Source: Candidatus Thiodiazotropha endolucinida
GTDB lineage: Bacteria; Pseudomonadota; Gammaproteobacteria; Chromatiales; Chromatiaceae
DNA length: 49,211 nt
Direction of reading: 5' to 3'
Assembly: GCF_001715975.1 (NCBI RefSeq)
Contig: NZ_MARB01000029.1
Coordinates: 1 to 49,211 of the forward strand
Below, piece by piece: positions 1-8,863 of the stretch (within the stretch, counting starts at the first letter, position 1; the number at the start of each line of letters is the position of its first letter). The position numbers and the translations under genes were made by a program. Below the pieces are notes generated by a model. It was not told where the DNA came from. It searched no databases and saw only the letters and a program-made list of their open reading frames with translations.

Positions 1-103
1 TTGCTCGTCGCTCATTTGGAATCACCAAACCTCTCTCCTCGCGCCTTGATTGGCGCTTTTTCAGGCACAACAGGGTGCATTGGATTAGTGTTAACAGGCC
101 CTA
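1..103 (+). mobile_element. Partial MITE copy at left edge of window
   Basis: Matches the right-hand 103 bp of the complete element at 38301-38569 with 3 mismatches and no indels. It ends in the same terminal inverted repeat (GGATTAGTGTTAACAGGCCC then TA at 102-103). The left part lies outside the window. It abuts nasA so closely that the nasA stop codon (TAG read on minus, 103-101) is formed by the terminal TA plus the first G of the repeat. Noncoding; no transposase. Confidence 0.8.
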
Positions 104-2755
104 ATAAGACTCATGAGTGTCAGATAAGAGGCCTTTAATCTCTGGAATGCAGGAGCCACAGCTGGTACCTGCTTTTAATTTATTTCCTATTGCCTCGATT
201 GAATCCAGTCCACAATGGTTGATCTCATGCAGTAGTGTTTTGTTTCCTACACTGAAGCAGGCACATATAGTCTTTCCACAATCGTCTGCGGGATTCATGG
301 GATGACCTGCCAATAGACTTCTCCGGTCATGGTGTGAAAGCTCTTTTTTGCAGAACAGCTTTCCGAGCCATGCATGATCTGCGAGTACACGGTCACGGGA
401 AATATAGAGACAACCGAGTAGTCTGCTGTCTTCGATGACGGCAAAGCGGAAGCGGTGTTGTGCGATATCACTGAACTCCAGCAATTCCACGTTTGATGAA
501 AACGGGTACTTCAGCAGTTCGAGCCAGTTCACTTGTTCCTTCTCTCCTGCAATCTCGTAACGCCAAAAACCGTTTCCCCGGCTCTTGATGCAATAGCCGG
601 TGTAGTCGATATCAATCTCTTTATTGATAAGGATGAATCCTTGCCATAGTGGTGTGTAAGCCGTAATTTGAACCGGTGAATGTTTGAATTCAGGCTGTCC
701 CGATATGGGATCGACGTTTGAAGCTACCAGTTTGTTTACACTGCTGTTCTGTGCAGTGGCATCACTCCAGTGCATAGGTATGAATAGTGATCCGGGACGT
801 TGTTCAGTGCTTACCACGGCACGTGCTGTGATTGTATGGCTGGCCGTGGAGATGTTGGCAAGTGTGCCATTCCTGATATCGAACAGCTCTGCATCGTCCG
901 GGTTGATCTCTACAAAGGGCTCATGGATATGCTGGTTCAGACGTGGTGCTGAACCGGTTCGTGTCATTGTGTGCCACTGGTCCCTGATACGTCCTGTGTT
1001 GAGAATCAAGGGCAGCTTGGGTTGTGTGGAGTTTGCCGGTTTCCCCCTGGTTACTGCAACGAAACGCGCTTTGCCTGAATCCGTGAAAAACCGGCCGTTG
1101 CTGAGCAGACGGACATTAGCGCCACTGTCAGTCTGGGTGAAGGGCCACAGGGTCGGCCGCAGCTTCTCATACTGGGAAGAGGTGACGCCGGCGTAGGCAC
1201 TAATGTCAAAATCCCGGGTGCCATGGTTGTCCAGACCGGATAGTGCAGCGTGTTCACGGAGGATTTCCTCAACCCTCCGATAAGAAAATGCCTCCGAATA
1301 CCCCATCGCCCTGGCAACATCGGAAATGATTTTCCAGTCATCCCGAGCTTCACCCGGTGTGTCCAAGAAGGCCCGTTGCCGGGATATACGCCGTTCCGAA
1401 TTGGTTACCGTGCCATTCTTTTCTCCCCAGGTCGTAGCCGGCAAGAGAACATCGGCATACTTGGCGGTATCCGTATTGCTTACGCAATCGGACATTACCA
1501 CAAATTCACACTGTTCGAGCGCGGTCTTGATCCGGTCGGCATCGGGCATACTGACTGCGGGATTGGTGGCCATGATCCAGACCGCCTTTATCCTCCCCTC
1601 TATCATAGCGTCGAACATGTCCACTGCATTGAGGCCGGGTTGTTTGGCCATATTGGGTGCCTTCCAGAAGCGTTTGACCCGTTCTATATCCTGTGGCTCA
1701 AAATCCATGTGTGCAGCCAGTTGATTGGCCAGTCCACCAACTTCCCGCCCACCCATGGCATTGGGCTGTCCGGTAAAAGAGAAGGGGCCCATGCCGGCTT
1801 TTCCGATTCGGCCAGTGGCAAGGTGGCAGTTGATAATGGCGTTTACCTTGTCGGTGCCAAAACTCCATTGGTTTACACCCTGGGAGTAAACCGTGACGCT
1901 CTTTTCCCTTTCCAGAAAAAGGCGGAAGAACTGCTCCAGAGCCACAGGAGAAACTCCGCATTTTCGGGCGGTTTCCTTTATCGGATCATCATGTGTGCGC
2001 GCTCTTTCAAGCGCCATTTCGAATCCCTCTGTATGTTGCGCGATGTACTCCCGATCAAGCGCATCATGGCGATCGAGATAGTCCAACAGGGCGAGAAAAA
2101 TATCGATGTCACTGCCTGGTACTAGGGGAAGATGGATGTCGGCAATCTCACAGGTGGCAGTCCGCCTGGGATCAATCACCACTACCTTCATATGGGGGCG
2201 CCGGACCTTGGCGTCCCGTATACGTTGATAGAGAACCGGGTGGCACCATGCGGTATTGGAACCTACAAGTGTAATGAGGTTGGCCTGTTCCAGGTCTTCA
2301 TAGCTGCAAGGAACGGTATCGGAACCAAAAGCCCGTTTATGGCCGGCAACAGAAGAGGACATGCAGAGACGGGAGTTTGTGTCGATATTGGCGCTGCCGA
2401 TGAAACCTTTCATCAGCTTGTTGGCCACATAGTAATCCTCTGTAAGCAGCTGCCCGGAGACATAGAAGGCCACCGCATCAGGGCCATGATGTTCAATTAT
2501 GCGCTTGAATCCGGAAGCCACATTCTCGATGGCTTGGTCCCAACTCGTCTGATGGCTTCCGCTCATGGGATGCAAAAGACGGTGATTCAGTTCAATGGTG
2601 TCAGCCAGTGCAGCACCCTTGGAGCAGAGTCTGCCGAAATTGCTGGGGTGCTTTGGATCACCTTGTACAATGACCTTACCGTTTTTTTCCGTTGTGGCGA
2701 TAACGCCACATCCCACGCCGCAATATGGACATGTGGTTTTTACTTCGTTGGCCAT
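101..2755 (-). CDS. nasA: Assimilatory nitrate reductase catalytic subunit
   Basis: 884-aa cytoplasmic molybdopterin oxidoreductase that reduces nitrate to nitrite for nitrogen assimilation. The N-terminus carries the 4Fe-4S motif C9-x2-C12-x3-C16 with C44 (CPYCGVGC, then CSKG). The Mo-bisMGD domains follow (for example VIDPRRTATCEIADIHL, GMGPFSFTGQPNAMGGREVGG). The last 60 residues form a BFD-like [2Fe-2S] domain with C831-x-C833 and C866-x2-C869, as in NasA proteins that take electrons directly through an extra cluster. There is no Tat or Sec signal, which fits the assimilatory rather than the periplasmic Nap enzyme. It is the last gene of the nrtABD-nasS-nirBD-nasA unit, 9 bp after nirD, with GGAAG before the ATG. 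Its stop codon lies inside the terminal repeat of the MITE copy at 1-103, so the native C-terminus may have been slightly altered. Confidence 0.95.
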   Translation of the reverse strand: MANEVKTTCPYCGVGCGVIATTEKNGKVIVQGDPKHPSNFGRLCSKGAALADTIELNHRLLHPMSGSHQTSWDQAIENVASGFKRIIEHHGPDAVAFYVSGQLLTEDYYVANKLMKGFIGSANIDTNSRLCMSSSVAGHKRAFGSDTVPCSYEDLEQANLITLVGSNTAWCHPVLYQRIRDAKVRRPHMKVVVIDPRRTATCEIADIHLPLVPGSDIDIFLALLDYLDRHDALDREYIAQHTEGFEMALERARTHDDPIKETARKCGVSPVALEQFFRLFLEREKSVTVYSQGVNQWSFGTDKVNAIINCHLATGRIGKAGMGPFSFTGQPNAMGGREVGGLANQLAAHMDFEPQDIERVKRFWKAPNMAKQPGLNAVDMFDAMIEGRIKAVWIMATNPAVSMPDADRIKTALEQCEFVVMSDCVSNTDTAKYADVLLPATTWGEKNGTVTNSERRISRQRAFLDTPGEARDDWKIISDVARAMGYSEAFSYRRVEEILREHAALSGLDNHGTRDFDISAYAGVTSSQYEKLRPTLWPFTQTDSGANVRLLSNGRFFTDSGKARFVAVTRGKPANSTQPKLPLILNTGRIRDQWHTMTRTGSAPRLNQHIHEPFVEINPDDAELFDIRNGTLANISTASHTITARAVVSTEQRPGSLFIPMHWSDATAQNSSVNKLVASNVDPISGQPEFKHSPVQITAYTPLWQGFILINKEIDIDYTGYCIKSRGNGFWRYEIAGEKEQVNWLELLKYPFSSNVELLEFSDIAQHRFRFAVIEDSRLLGCLYISRDRVLADHAWLGKLFCKKELSHHDRRSLLAGHPMNPADDCGKTICACFSVGNKTLLHEINHCGLDSIEAIGNKLKAGTSCGSCIPEIKGLLSDTHESY

Positions 2756-2764
2756 TTTCTTCCG

Positions 2765-3079
2765 TCAGCTATTCAATTCGAGATAGATTAAATTACCTTC
2801 GATCTTTACCGGATAAGTATTGGTGCAGCCTTCATCCGGCGTAACGGCGATGCCGTTATCCAGCTGTATTCTCCAGTTGTGCAAGGGACAGGTGACCGTG
2901 CGGCCCGATACTGTTCCTTCTGAAAGGGGCCCTCCCTTGTGCGGGCACTTGTCACCCAGGGCAAAGATCTCATCGTTGCTGTTACGGAAAATTGCGATGT
3001 TTCCCTGTGCTGCCTTGATGACACGGGAACCCAGACGCGGTATTTCGTGCATATAGCCTATTTCGATCCAGTTGCTCAT
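2765..3079 (-). CDS. nirD: Nitrite reductase small subunit, Rieske-type
   Basis: 104-aa NirD, partner of NirB in NADH-dependent reduction of nitrite to ammonium. It keeps a complete Rieske ligand set, C45-x-H47 (CPHKGG) and C64-x2-H67 (CPLHNW). Some enterobacterial NirD proteins have lost these ligands, so this copy may carry a real [2Fe-2S] cluster. The start overlaps the nirB stop by 4 bp (ATGA), implying translational coupling and balanced subunit production. Length and position next to nirB are typical. Confidence 0.93.
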   Translation of the reverse strand: MSNWIEIGYMHEIPRLGSRVIKAAQGNIAIFRNSNDEIFALGDKCPHKGGPLSEGTVSGRTVTCPLHNWRIQLDNGIAVTPDEGCTNTYPVKIEGNLIYLELNS

Positions 3080-5547
3080 GATGCTGCTACCTCACGCTGG
3101 TCCTCGATGGGAGCCTCGATAATCTTTATGGGTGTGAATCCATGGGATTCAGCGTCCTGCACTAGTTTCGCCCAGGGGTCGAATTGGGCGATGCGTTGGG
3201 ACAAGTAGAACCGCTCCGCCAATGCTTTTCGGCCTTCTGCATCATCTAGAATCCGTTCCTTTACGTAGTTGAGCCCGACACGCTCCACCCATGGCGCCGT
3301 GCGTTCCAGATAGCGCGCCTTTTCCCGGTAGATCTGGATGAATGCGGCGCAATACTCCATCACCTCCTCCTCGGATGTGACTCGGCAAAGCATATCGGTG
3401 GCGCGTACCTTGACGCCCCCGTTGCCGCCGATGTGCAGCTCCCATCCAGAGTCGATGGCCACCACCCCGAAGTCTTTGATAGTGGCTTCGGCACAGTTAC
3501 GGGGACAGCCTGATACAGCCATCTTGAATTTGTGCGGCATCCAGGATCCCCAGGTCATCTTTTCGAGCGCTATGCCCAGGGTGGTGGAGTCCTGGGTTCC
3601 GAATCTGCACCAAGTGGAGCCGACGCAGGTTTTGACCGTGCGTAGCGCCTTTCCATAGGCGTGACCTGAAACCAGGCCCCGTTCATTGAGGAAGGCCCAC
3701 ATGGCGGGCAGATCCTCTTTTTGTACACCCAGCATGTTGATGCGCTGACCGCCGGTGATGTTCACTTCACCCACGTTGAACTTTTCCGCTGCATCGGCGA
3801 TGGCGCGCAATTCATCCGGTGTGGTTTTACCACCCCAGATGCGGGGAATTACGGAAAAGCTGCCGTCCTTCTGGATATTGCCATGTACACGCTCATTGAC
3901 GAAACGGGACTGACTGTCATCTTTTGCCTCTTCCGGCCAGGTGGATATGAGGTAGTAATTGATAGCGGGGCGACAGGTGTGGCAGCCATCAGTGTTGCGC
4001 CACTCCAATGCCTGGAATACGGAGGCCATGTCTATCAGTCTCTGTTGGCGGATCGCATCCCGTACCTGATCATGGCTGAAGTCCGAACATTGGCAGATAG
4101 GCCGGTGTTCCGGTGTGGAGTAGTCTCCTCCCACTGTGCTTTCCAGAATCTGCTCCACTAGCCCGGTGCAGGAGCCGCAGGAGGCGGCCGCCTTGGTATG
4201 GGCCTTAACTTCATCCAGGCTGAACAGTCCTTTGGTCGTGATTGCCTTGATAATGTCGCCTTTGCAGACACCGTTGCAATCACATACCTGTGCATCGTCA
4301 CTCATGGCCATGGCTTGCTTCTCGCCACCGTGCCCCGAATCACCCAGGTGGGCCTGTCCAAACAGTAGATTATCTCTCAGACTGGAGATGTCCGTACCTT
4401 CGCGCATCAATTGGAAGTACCAGGCGCCGTCAATGGTGTCGCCGTAAAGCACGGCACCGTCGATCCTGCCGTCTTTGATAACAAGTTTCTTGTATACACC
4501 CGCACCTGGATCCCTGTAGATGATGTCATCGCTGTCATCATCACCCAGGAAATTGCCGGCGGAGAAGAGTTCGATGCCTGTCACTTTAAGTTTGCTGGAC
4601 GTGACCGAGCCCTCGTAGCGTCCATATCCGAGATTGGCAAGATGGTTGGCGCAAACCTTTGCCTGTTCGAAGAGCGGTGCGACCAGACCGTAACAGACAT
4701 CACGATGCTGTACACATTCACCCACGGCGTAGATACTGGGATCAAAGGTCTGCATGGTGTCGCTCACCAAGATACCCCGCTCACAGTGAATGCCTGAGGT
4801 CTTGGCCAAGTCGATATTGGGACGGATGCCCACGGCCATTATGACCAGGTCAGCCTCTAGATGTTCGCCGTCAGTAAAGGTGATGCCGGTCACCCGGTTG
4901 CTGCCGGTGATCTCCTTGGTATTCTTCTCGAGCAGAAAATTGAGACCTTTCTCTTCAAGTGAGGTTTTGAGCAGATCAGCTGCCGGCATGTCCAGCTGAT
5001 TCTCCATGAGACTGTTCATGAGATGAACCACCGAGACTTGCATGCCCTGCTTCATCAGGGCGTTTGCGGCTTCAAGTCCCAGCAGGCCGCCGCCGATTAC
5101 AACCGCCTTGTTGTGGGAATTCGCCACTTCCAGCATTTTTTCCACATCTTCGATATCGCGAAAGCCAAGAACGCCATCGAGGTCGGCTCCGGGAATGGGT
5201 AGCATGAATGGCCTGGAACCGGTGGCTATGATCAGCCGGTCATACTCCATGCTGATGCCGGAGGCGGTAACCACCCTGTTGTGTATGCGGTCGATTTCGG
5301 TAACGGGGTCACCACTGTGGAGGGTGATGCCGTTGTCGTTGTACCACTCCGGCGGATTAAGAATGATGTCATCGAATTTCTGTTCACCAGCCAAAACAGG
5401 TGAGAGTAGAATTCGGTTGTAGTTCGTATGGGGCTCTTCACCAAATACGGTAATCTCATAATTGGCGGACTCGTCGAGCTTCAATAATTCTTCGATTGTC
5501 CGGATACCGGCCATGCCGTTTCCAATAAGTACCAGTTTCTGTTTCAT
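3076..5547 (-). CDS. nirB: NADH-dependent nitrite reductase large subunit
   Basis: 823-aa NirB that reduces nitrite to ammonium with NADH. Order of parts: N-terminal FAD-binding fold (GNGMAGIRT at about residue 9) and NAD-binding region (VVIGGGLLGLEAANAL), a BFD-like [2Fe-2S] domain near residue 425 (CDCNGVC ... CGSC), a second cysteine cluster of the same type (CQC ... CHTC) near 490-530, then the sulfite/nitrite reductase domain. The siroheme/4Fe-4S ligands are present as C-x5-C (CVGSTWC, near 640) and C-x3-C (CPRNC, near 680). The start overlaps the upstream nasS-like stop by 4 bp (ATGA) and the end overlaps nirD in the same way. Length is normal for the family. Confidence 0.95.
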   Translation of the reverse strand: MKQKLVLIGNGMAGIRTIEELLKLDESANYEITVFGEEPHTNYNRILLSPVLAGEQKFDDIILNPPEWYNDNGITLHSGDPVTEIDRIHNRVVTASGISMEYDRLIIATGSRPFMLPIPGADLDGVLGFRDIEDVEKMLEVANSHNKAVVIGGGLLGLEAANALMKQGMQVSVVHLMNSLMENQLDMPAADLLKTSLEEKGLNFLLEKNTKEITGSNRVTGITFTDGEHLEADLVIMAVGIRPNIDLAKTSGIHCERGILVSDTMQTFDPSIYAVGECVQHRDVCYGLVAPLFEQAKVCANHLANLGYGRYEGSVTSSKLKVTGIELFSAGNFLGDDDSDDIIYRDPGAGVYKKLVIKDGRIDGAVLYGDTIDGAWYFQLMREGTDISSLRDNLLFGQAHLGDSGHGGEKQAMAMSDDAQVCDCNGVCKGDIIKAITTKGLFSLDEVKAHTKAAASCGSCTGLVEQILESTVGGDYSTPEHRPICQCSDFSHDQVRDAIRQQRLIDMASVFQALEWRNTDGCHTCRPAINYYLISTWPEEAKDDSQSRFVNERVHGNIQKDGSFSVIPRIWGGKTTPDELRAIADAAEKFNVGEVNITGGQRINMLGVQKEDLPAMWAFLNERGLVSGHAYGKALRTVKTCVGSTWCRFGTQDSTTLGIALEKMTWGSWMPHKFKMAVSGCPRNCAEATIKDFGVVAIDSGWELHIGGNGGVKVRATDMLCRVTSEEEVMEYCAAFIQIYREKARYLERTAPWVERVGLNYVKERILDDAEGRKALAERFYLSQRIAQFDPWAKLVQDAESHGFTPIKIIEAPIEDQREVAAS

Positions 5548-6896
5548 CGGGGTATCTCCTGATCAACCGGGACGGCTGCCGGTTGGAGCGATTGGTATCT
5601 GATTGAATCCTGAAGCTGCTGCAGGGCCAAAGACATGTTGTGAATGGGGAAGCTTTTGAGATAGTCCAGGGGCGACATGGGATCGAATATGGAGTCATCG
5701 AAAAAACTGTCGGCACCCAGGAGCGTGGTGACAGAAGACTCCACCAGCTTCCAGTTTTGGTGATGGGCGCCTTCAAGCTTGTGATCCGCGGTCGGCGCGG
5801 CAATACCCAGTAGTTTCCCAGCTGCGCGATAGATGTCTGGGCGATATACCTCGGCGGCTGTAGCATGGATATCGATCGGTTCCTCAATCTGTCCCCAACG
5901 AATCATCTGGGTCATGAACCATACCGCGTGGGAACGCCATGGATAATTTGCCGCATAGCGATGGAACACATTGAAGTCGGGCAGTGCCTGGGGCATGCTG
6001 TTCGGTGCGAACTGATAGGTACCCGTCATCGACATGCGTACAATGTTTTCCGGTGCGTTGATATAGATGCTTCGGGAGATGATCTCCGTCACTTTAGCGC
6101 GGTTCTCCCGGCTATCCACCCAACGACTCGCTTCGAGCAACGCTCTCAGAAGTGCAAGATGCGTGTTGGGGTGTTGGACGGCCCACTCCTCGGTGACGCC
6201 GAAGACCTTCTCCGGGCTGTTCTTCCAGATTTCATACTTGGTGATCAGTGTGTGACCGAGTCCTTTCTGCACGGCTATGCTGTTCCAGGGTTCACCGACG
6301 CAGTAACCATCGATCAAACCCTTCTGCAGCTGTTCAACCATCTGGGACGGTGGGACAACGACCAGGCGTACGTCCCTGTCGGGATCGATACCTGCAGAAG
6401 CCATCCAGTAACGCAATTCGTAGTTGTGAGTGGAGAAGGGAAACACGACGGCAAAAGAGAGGGGTTCCAGTCCTTTCTTGTTGCGATTGTCGATGACTGT
6501 TTTCAGAGCCAGAACGGTGGTGGAATGTTGCAACATGTCATCACTATCAACAGCGAGCATCTCCCTGTATAGGTCACTGGAAACCGTAATTGCATTGCCG
6601 TTGAGATCCATTGAGAAGGCAGTCACCATGGGTTTTTGTATGGGTCCGAGGCCAAGTGACATGGCCAACGGCATGGGTGCAAGCATCTGTGCTCCATCCA
6701 GGATACCGATGGCGACTTTATCTCGGATATTGGCCCAGGAGGTCTCTTTGGAAAGAGAGACTTCGAGGCCGTACTTCTCAAAGAATCCCATCTCCTTCGC
6801 AATCACCAGAGGTGCGCAGTCGGTGAGCGGAATAAAACCCAGGATCAGTTCATTTTTCTCAAGGGTATCCGGATTCAATGAAAGATTGTCACTCAT
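5544..6896 (-). CDS. nasS: Signal-less NrtA/NasS-like nitrate-binding protein
   Basis: 450-aa protein of the NrtA/CmpA/NasS solute-binding family, without any signal peptide (begins MSDNLSLNPDTLEKNEL, straight into the fold). It shares with NrtA of this operon the stretches [15 protein letters not shown] and YEIWK-x2-PEKVFG, which include His and Lys positions of the nitrate pocket in the family. A cytoplasmic NrtA-like protein plus a NasT-type ANTAR regulator in the same locus fits NasS, the sensor that holds NasT inactive until nitrate or nitrite binds. Alternatively it is a detached version of the C-terminal binding domain found fused to the ATPase in cyanobacterial NrtC: it directly follows the ATPase gene, overlapping it by 4 bp. 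The family call is firm; the choice between these roles is inference. Confidence 0.75.
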   Translation of the reverse strand: MSDNLSLNPDTLEKNELILGFIPLTDCAPLVIAKEMGFFEKYGLEVSLSKETSWANIRDKVAIGILDGAQMLAPMPLAMSLGLGPIQKPMVTAFSMDLNGNAITVSSDLYREMLAVDSDDMLQHSTTVLALKTVIDNRNKKGLEPLSFAVVFPFSTHNYELRYWMASAGIDPDRDVRLVVVPPSQMVEQLQKGLIDGYCVGEPWNSIAVQKGLGHTLITKYEIWKNSPEKVFGVTEEWAVQHPNTHLALLRALLEASRWVDSRENRAKVTEIISRSIYINAPENIVRMSMTGTYQFAPNSMPQALPDFNVFHRYAANYPWRSHAVWFMTQMIRWGQIEEPIDIHATAAEVYRPDIYRAAGKLLGIAAPTADHKLEGAHHQNWKLVESSVTTLLGADSFFDDSIFDPMSPLDYLKSFPIHNMSLALQQLQDSIRYQSLQPAAVPVDQEIPR

Positions 6897-7750
6897 ATGT
6901 TTGCCACCAGGCTCAATGCCGGTTCTTCCCCATCCCCGAACTTGTCGGATGAAGGTGTCGGGACATCCGGTTGCGCATGACGCTCGTGCAGGAATTTCAC
7001 CACCTCGGCGCGGTAGTGGTTGTACTTGAGGTCTTCAGCCAGAGCCAGGCGGTCGCGCGGCCTAGGCAGATCTATGCTGAGAATTTCACCGATTGTTGCA
7101 GCAGGGCCATTGGTCATCATGATGATGCGATCGGACAATAACACGGCTTCATCCACGTCATGGGTAATCATAATGACCGTATTCTTGAGCCGTGCCTGGA
7201 TCTCCATCAGCGAGTCCTGCATGTGGGTTCGGGTCAATGAATCCAGTGCGCCGAACGGTTCATCCATAAGCAGTACCTTAGGTTCCATCGCCAGGGCGCG
7301 GGCAATCCCAACCCGTTGTTTCATGCCTCCTGATATTTCATCCGGTCGACGATCGAGGGCGTGAGACATGTGTACCAGTTCCAGGTTATGGCGTGTCCAT
7401 TCGTCACGTTTCTGTTTGGACCAGGTTTTTTTAAAGACCTGGTCGACGGCAAGGCGCACGTTGTCGTAGACGTTAAGCCATGGCATCAGGGTGTGATGCT
7501 GAAAAACCACGGCCCGGTCCGGACCCGGTTCCCGCACCTCCTTCTCTTCCAGAATGACTCCGCCTTCCGTAGCATTGAGCAGACCGGCAACAATATTGAG
7601 TACCGTGGACTTGCCACAGCCGGAGTGGCCAATAAGAGAGATGAACTCCCCCTTCTGCACTTTGAGGTTGACACTGTTTAGCACATTCAGCGGACCCTTG
7701 CCGGTCGGGAAGGTGATGCTGATGTGGTCAATGTTGAGATAACTGTTCAT
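6893..7750 (-). CDS. nrtD: Nitrate/nitrite ABC transporter ATP-binding protein
   Basis: 285-aa single-domain ABC ATPase that powers nitrate import through NrtB. Walker A GHSGCGKST (41-49), Q-loop VVFQHHTLMPW, signature ISGGMKQ (139-145), Walker B LLMDEPFGALD and H-loop MITHDVDEA are all intact. It lacks the C-terminal solute-binding domain of cyanobacterial NrtC and so resembles NrtD/NasD/SsuB-type ATPases. The ATG is 31 bp after nrtB and the stop overlaps the next gene by ATGA. Substrate is inferred from the flanking nrtA, nrtB and nir/nas genes. Confidence 0.9.
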   Translation of the reverse strand: MNSYLNIDHISITFPTGKGPLNVLNSVNLKVQKGEFISLIGHSGCGKSTVLNIVAGLLNATEGGVILEEKEVREPGPDRAVVFQHHTLMPWLNVYDNVRLAVDQVFKKTWSKQKRDEWTRHNLELVHMSHALDRRPDEISGGMKQRVGIARALAMEPKVLLMDEPFGALDSLTRTHMQDSLMEIQARLKNTVIMITHDVDEAVLLSDRIIMMTNGPAATIGEILSIDLPRPRDRLALAEDLKYNHYRAEVVKFLHERHAQPDVPTPSSDKFGDGEEPALSLVANI

Positions 7751-7781
7751 TGCTATAATCCTTGGTTATTTAGATCCTGCA

Positions 7782-8813
7782 TTAGCGGAGCACGGCGTTC
7801 TTGTCCCAGCTGAACACGCGCTGTAGAGAGAGCATGCCGCGGTCGAGCAGGAAACCGATGAACCCGATCACCAGCACCGCAACCATAATGCGGGCCAGGG
7901 AGTTGGAGCTGCCGTTCTGGAACTCGTCCCAGACGAATTTACCGAGACCCGGGTTCTGAGCCAGCATCTCGGCCGCGATCAGCACCATCCAGCCGATACC
8001 CAGCGAGAGACGCAGTCCGGTAAATATCATCGGCATGGATGAGGGCAGTACTATCTTCATGGTTTTGGTGAACCAGCTCAGACGCAGTACGCGGCTGACG
8101 TTGATCAGGTCTTTGTCCACTCCTGATACGCCTACGGTGGTATTGATGATGGTGGGCCAGAGACAACAGAGCGTTACGGTAATGGCCGAGTTCAGGAATG
8201 ATTTTTCAAACATCGGGCTCTCGGATACATATAGCGCTGAGACCACCATGGTAACCAAGGGCAACCAGGCCAGTGGCGATACGGGTTTGAAAACCTGTAT
8301 CAGTGGATTTACCGCCTGGTAAAGGGTACTGCTCATACCGCAGACGATGCCGATGGGAACAGCAATCAGCGATGCGATCATGAAACCGAACATAACCGTC
8401 CAGAGACTTGTCAGAATCTGATCGAAAAAGGTTGCGCGGCCGGTGTATTGGCGGCTCATCAGCTTTTCAATCCTCTCTTCTGGTTTTCCGGCGGCAACTG
8501 CCTTGTCGATACGCTTTTGCATGCGATCATAAAACGCGACCTCCTTTTTCCGCTCGGCAGTGTGTTCTTTGTAAAGTGAAATAGTCTGTTCCCAGACCTT
8601 TGCAGGTCCAGGCAGCACACCGAGAGATGTCTGAACGTTCTTGGCGCCCGCGCTCCAAAGGCCAAGGAAAATAAGTAGCGCGATTGCCGGTATCAATATT
8701 CCTTTTGTAAAACGTACAAATGCCTTGTCGATGTGATCTCCCGCAAGGTAGGCAAACAGCTTGTCCTTGCGGGGCATGTTAAATGTCTTGGCGGAAATGG
8801 TTGGTGTACTCAT
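7782..8813 (-). CDS. nrtB: Nitrate/nitrite ABC transporter permease
   Basis: Inner-membrane permease of about 343 aa, of the NrtB/SsuC type. A cytoplasmic head and first membrane segment (GILIPAIALLIFLGLWSAG) are followed by a charged stretch rich in Lys/Glu, then the binding-protein-dependent transport core (GFMIASLIAVPIGIVCGMS, the EAA-like loop around VSRVLRLSWFTKTMKIVLPSSMP, and a last segment VAVLVIGFIGFLLDRGML). I start at the ATG at 8813 (MSTPTISAK), which has AAGGA about 7 bp upstream; a longer in-frame start at 8858 has no ribosome site. The charged stretch of about 45 residues (near 70-115) between the first and second membrane segments is longer than I expect for compact SsuC proteins but occurs in NrtB. 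Confidence 0.9.
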   Translation of the reverse strand: MSTPTISAKTFNMPRKDKLFAYLAGDHIDKAFVRFTKGILIPAIALLIFLGLWSAGAKNVQTSLGVLPGPAKVWEQTISLYKEHTAERKKEVAFYDRMQKRIDKAVAAGKPEERIEKLMSRQYTGRATFFDQILTSLWTVMFGFMIASLIAVPIGIVCGMSSTLYQAVNPLIQVFKPVSPLAWLPLVTMVVSALYVSESPMFEKSFLNSAITVTLCCLWPTIINTTVGVSGVDKDLINVSRVLRLSWFTKTMKIVLPSSMPMIFTGLRLSLGIGWMVLIAAEMLAQNPGLGKFVWDEFQNGSSNSLARIMVAVLVIGFIGFLLDRGMLSLQRVFSWDKNAVLR

Positions 8814-8863
8814 CTTCTGGTCCTTTTTGCAGGGAAGCGTTGAGTAGCTCCCCTGCAAGTTGG

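Noticed and set aside
1250-2125. 291-aa plus-strand ORF and other long frames opposite nasA
   Set aside because: Antisense to a fully conserved nasA with intact cofactor motifs; the translated product has no domain, ribosome site or biased composition. Shadow of GC-rich coding sequence.
6893-7750. Sulfonate or taurine transporter identity for the ABC genes
   Set aside because: The ATPase and permease families overlap with Ssu/Tau, but NrtA-specific stretches and operon linkage to nir and nas genes favour nitrate.
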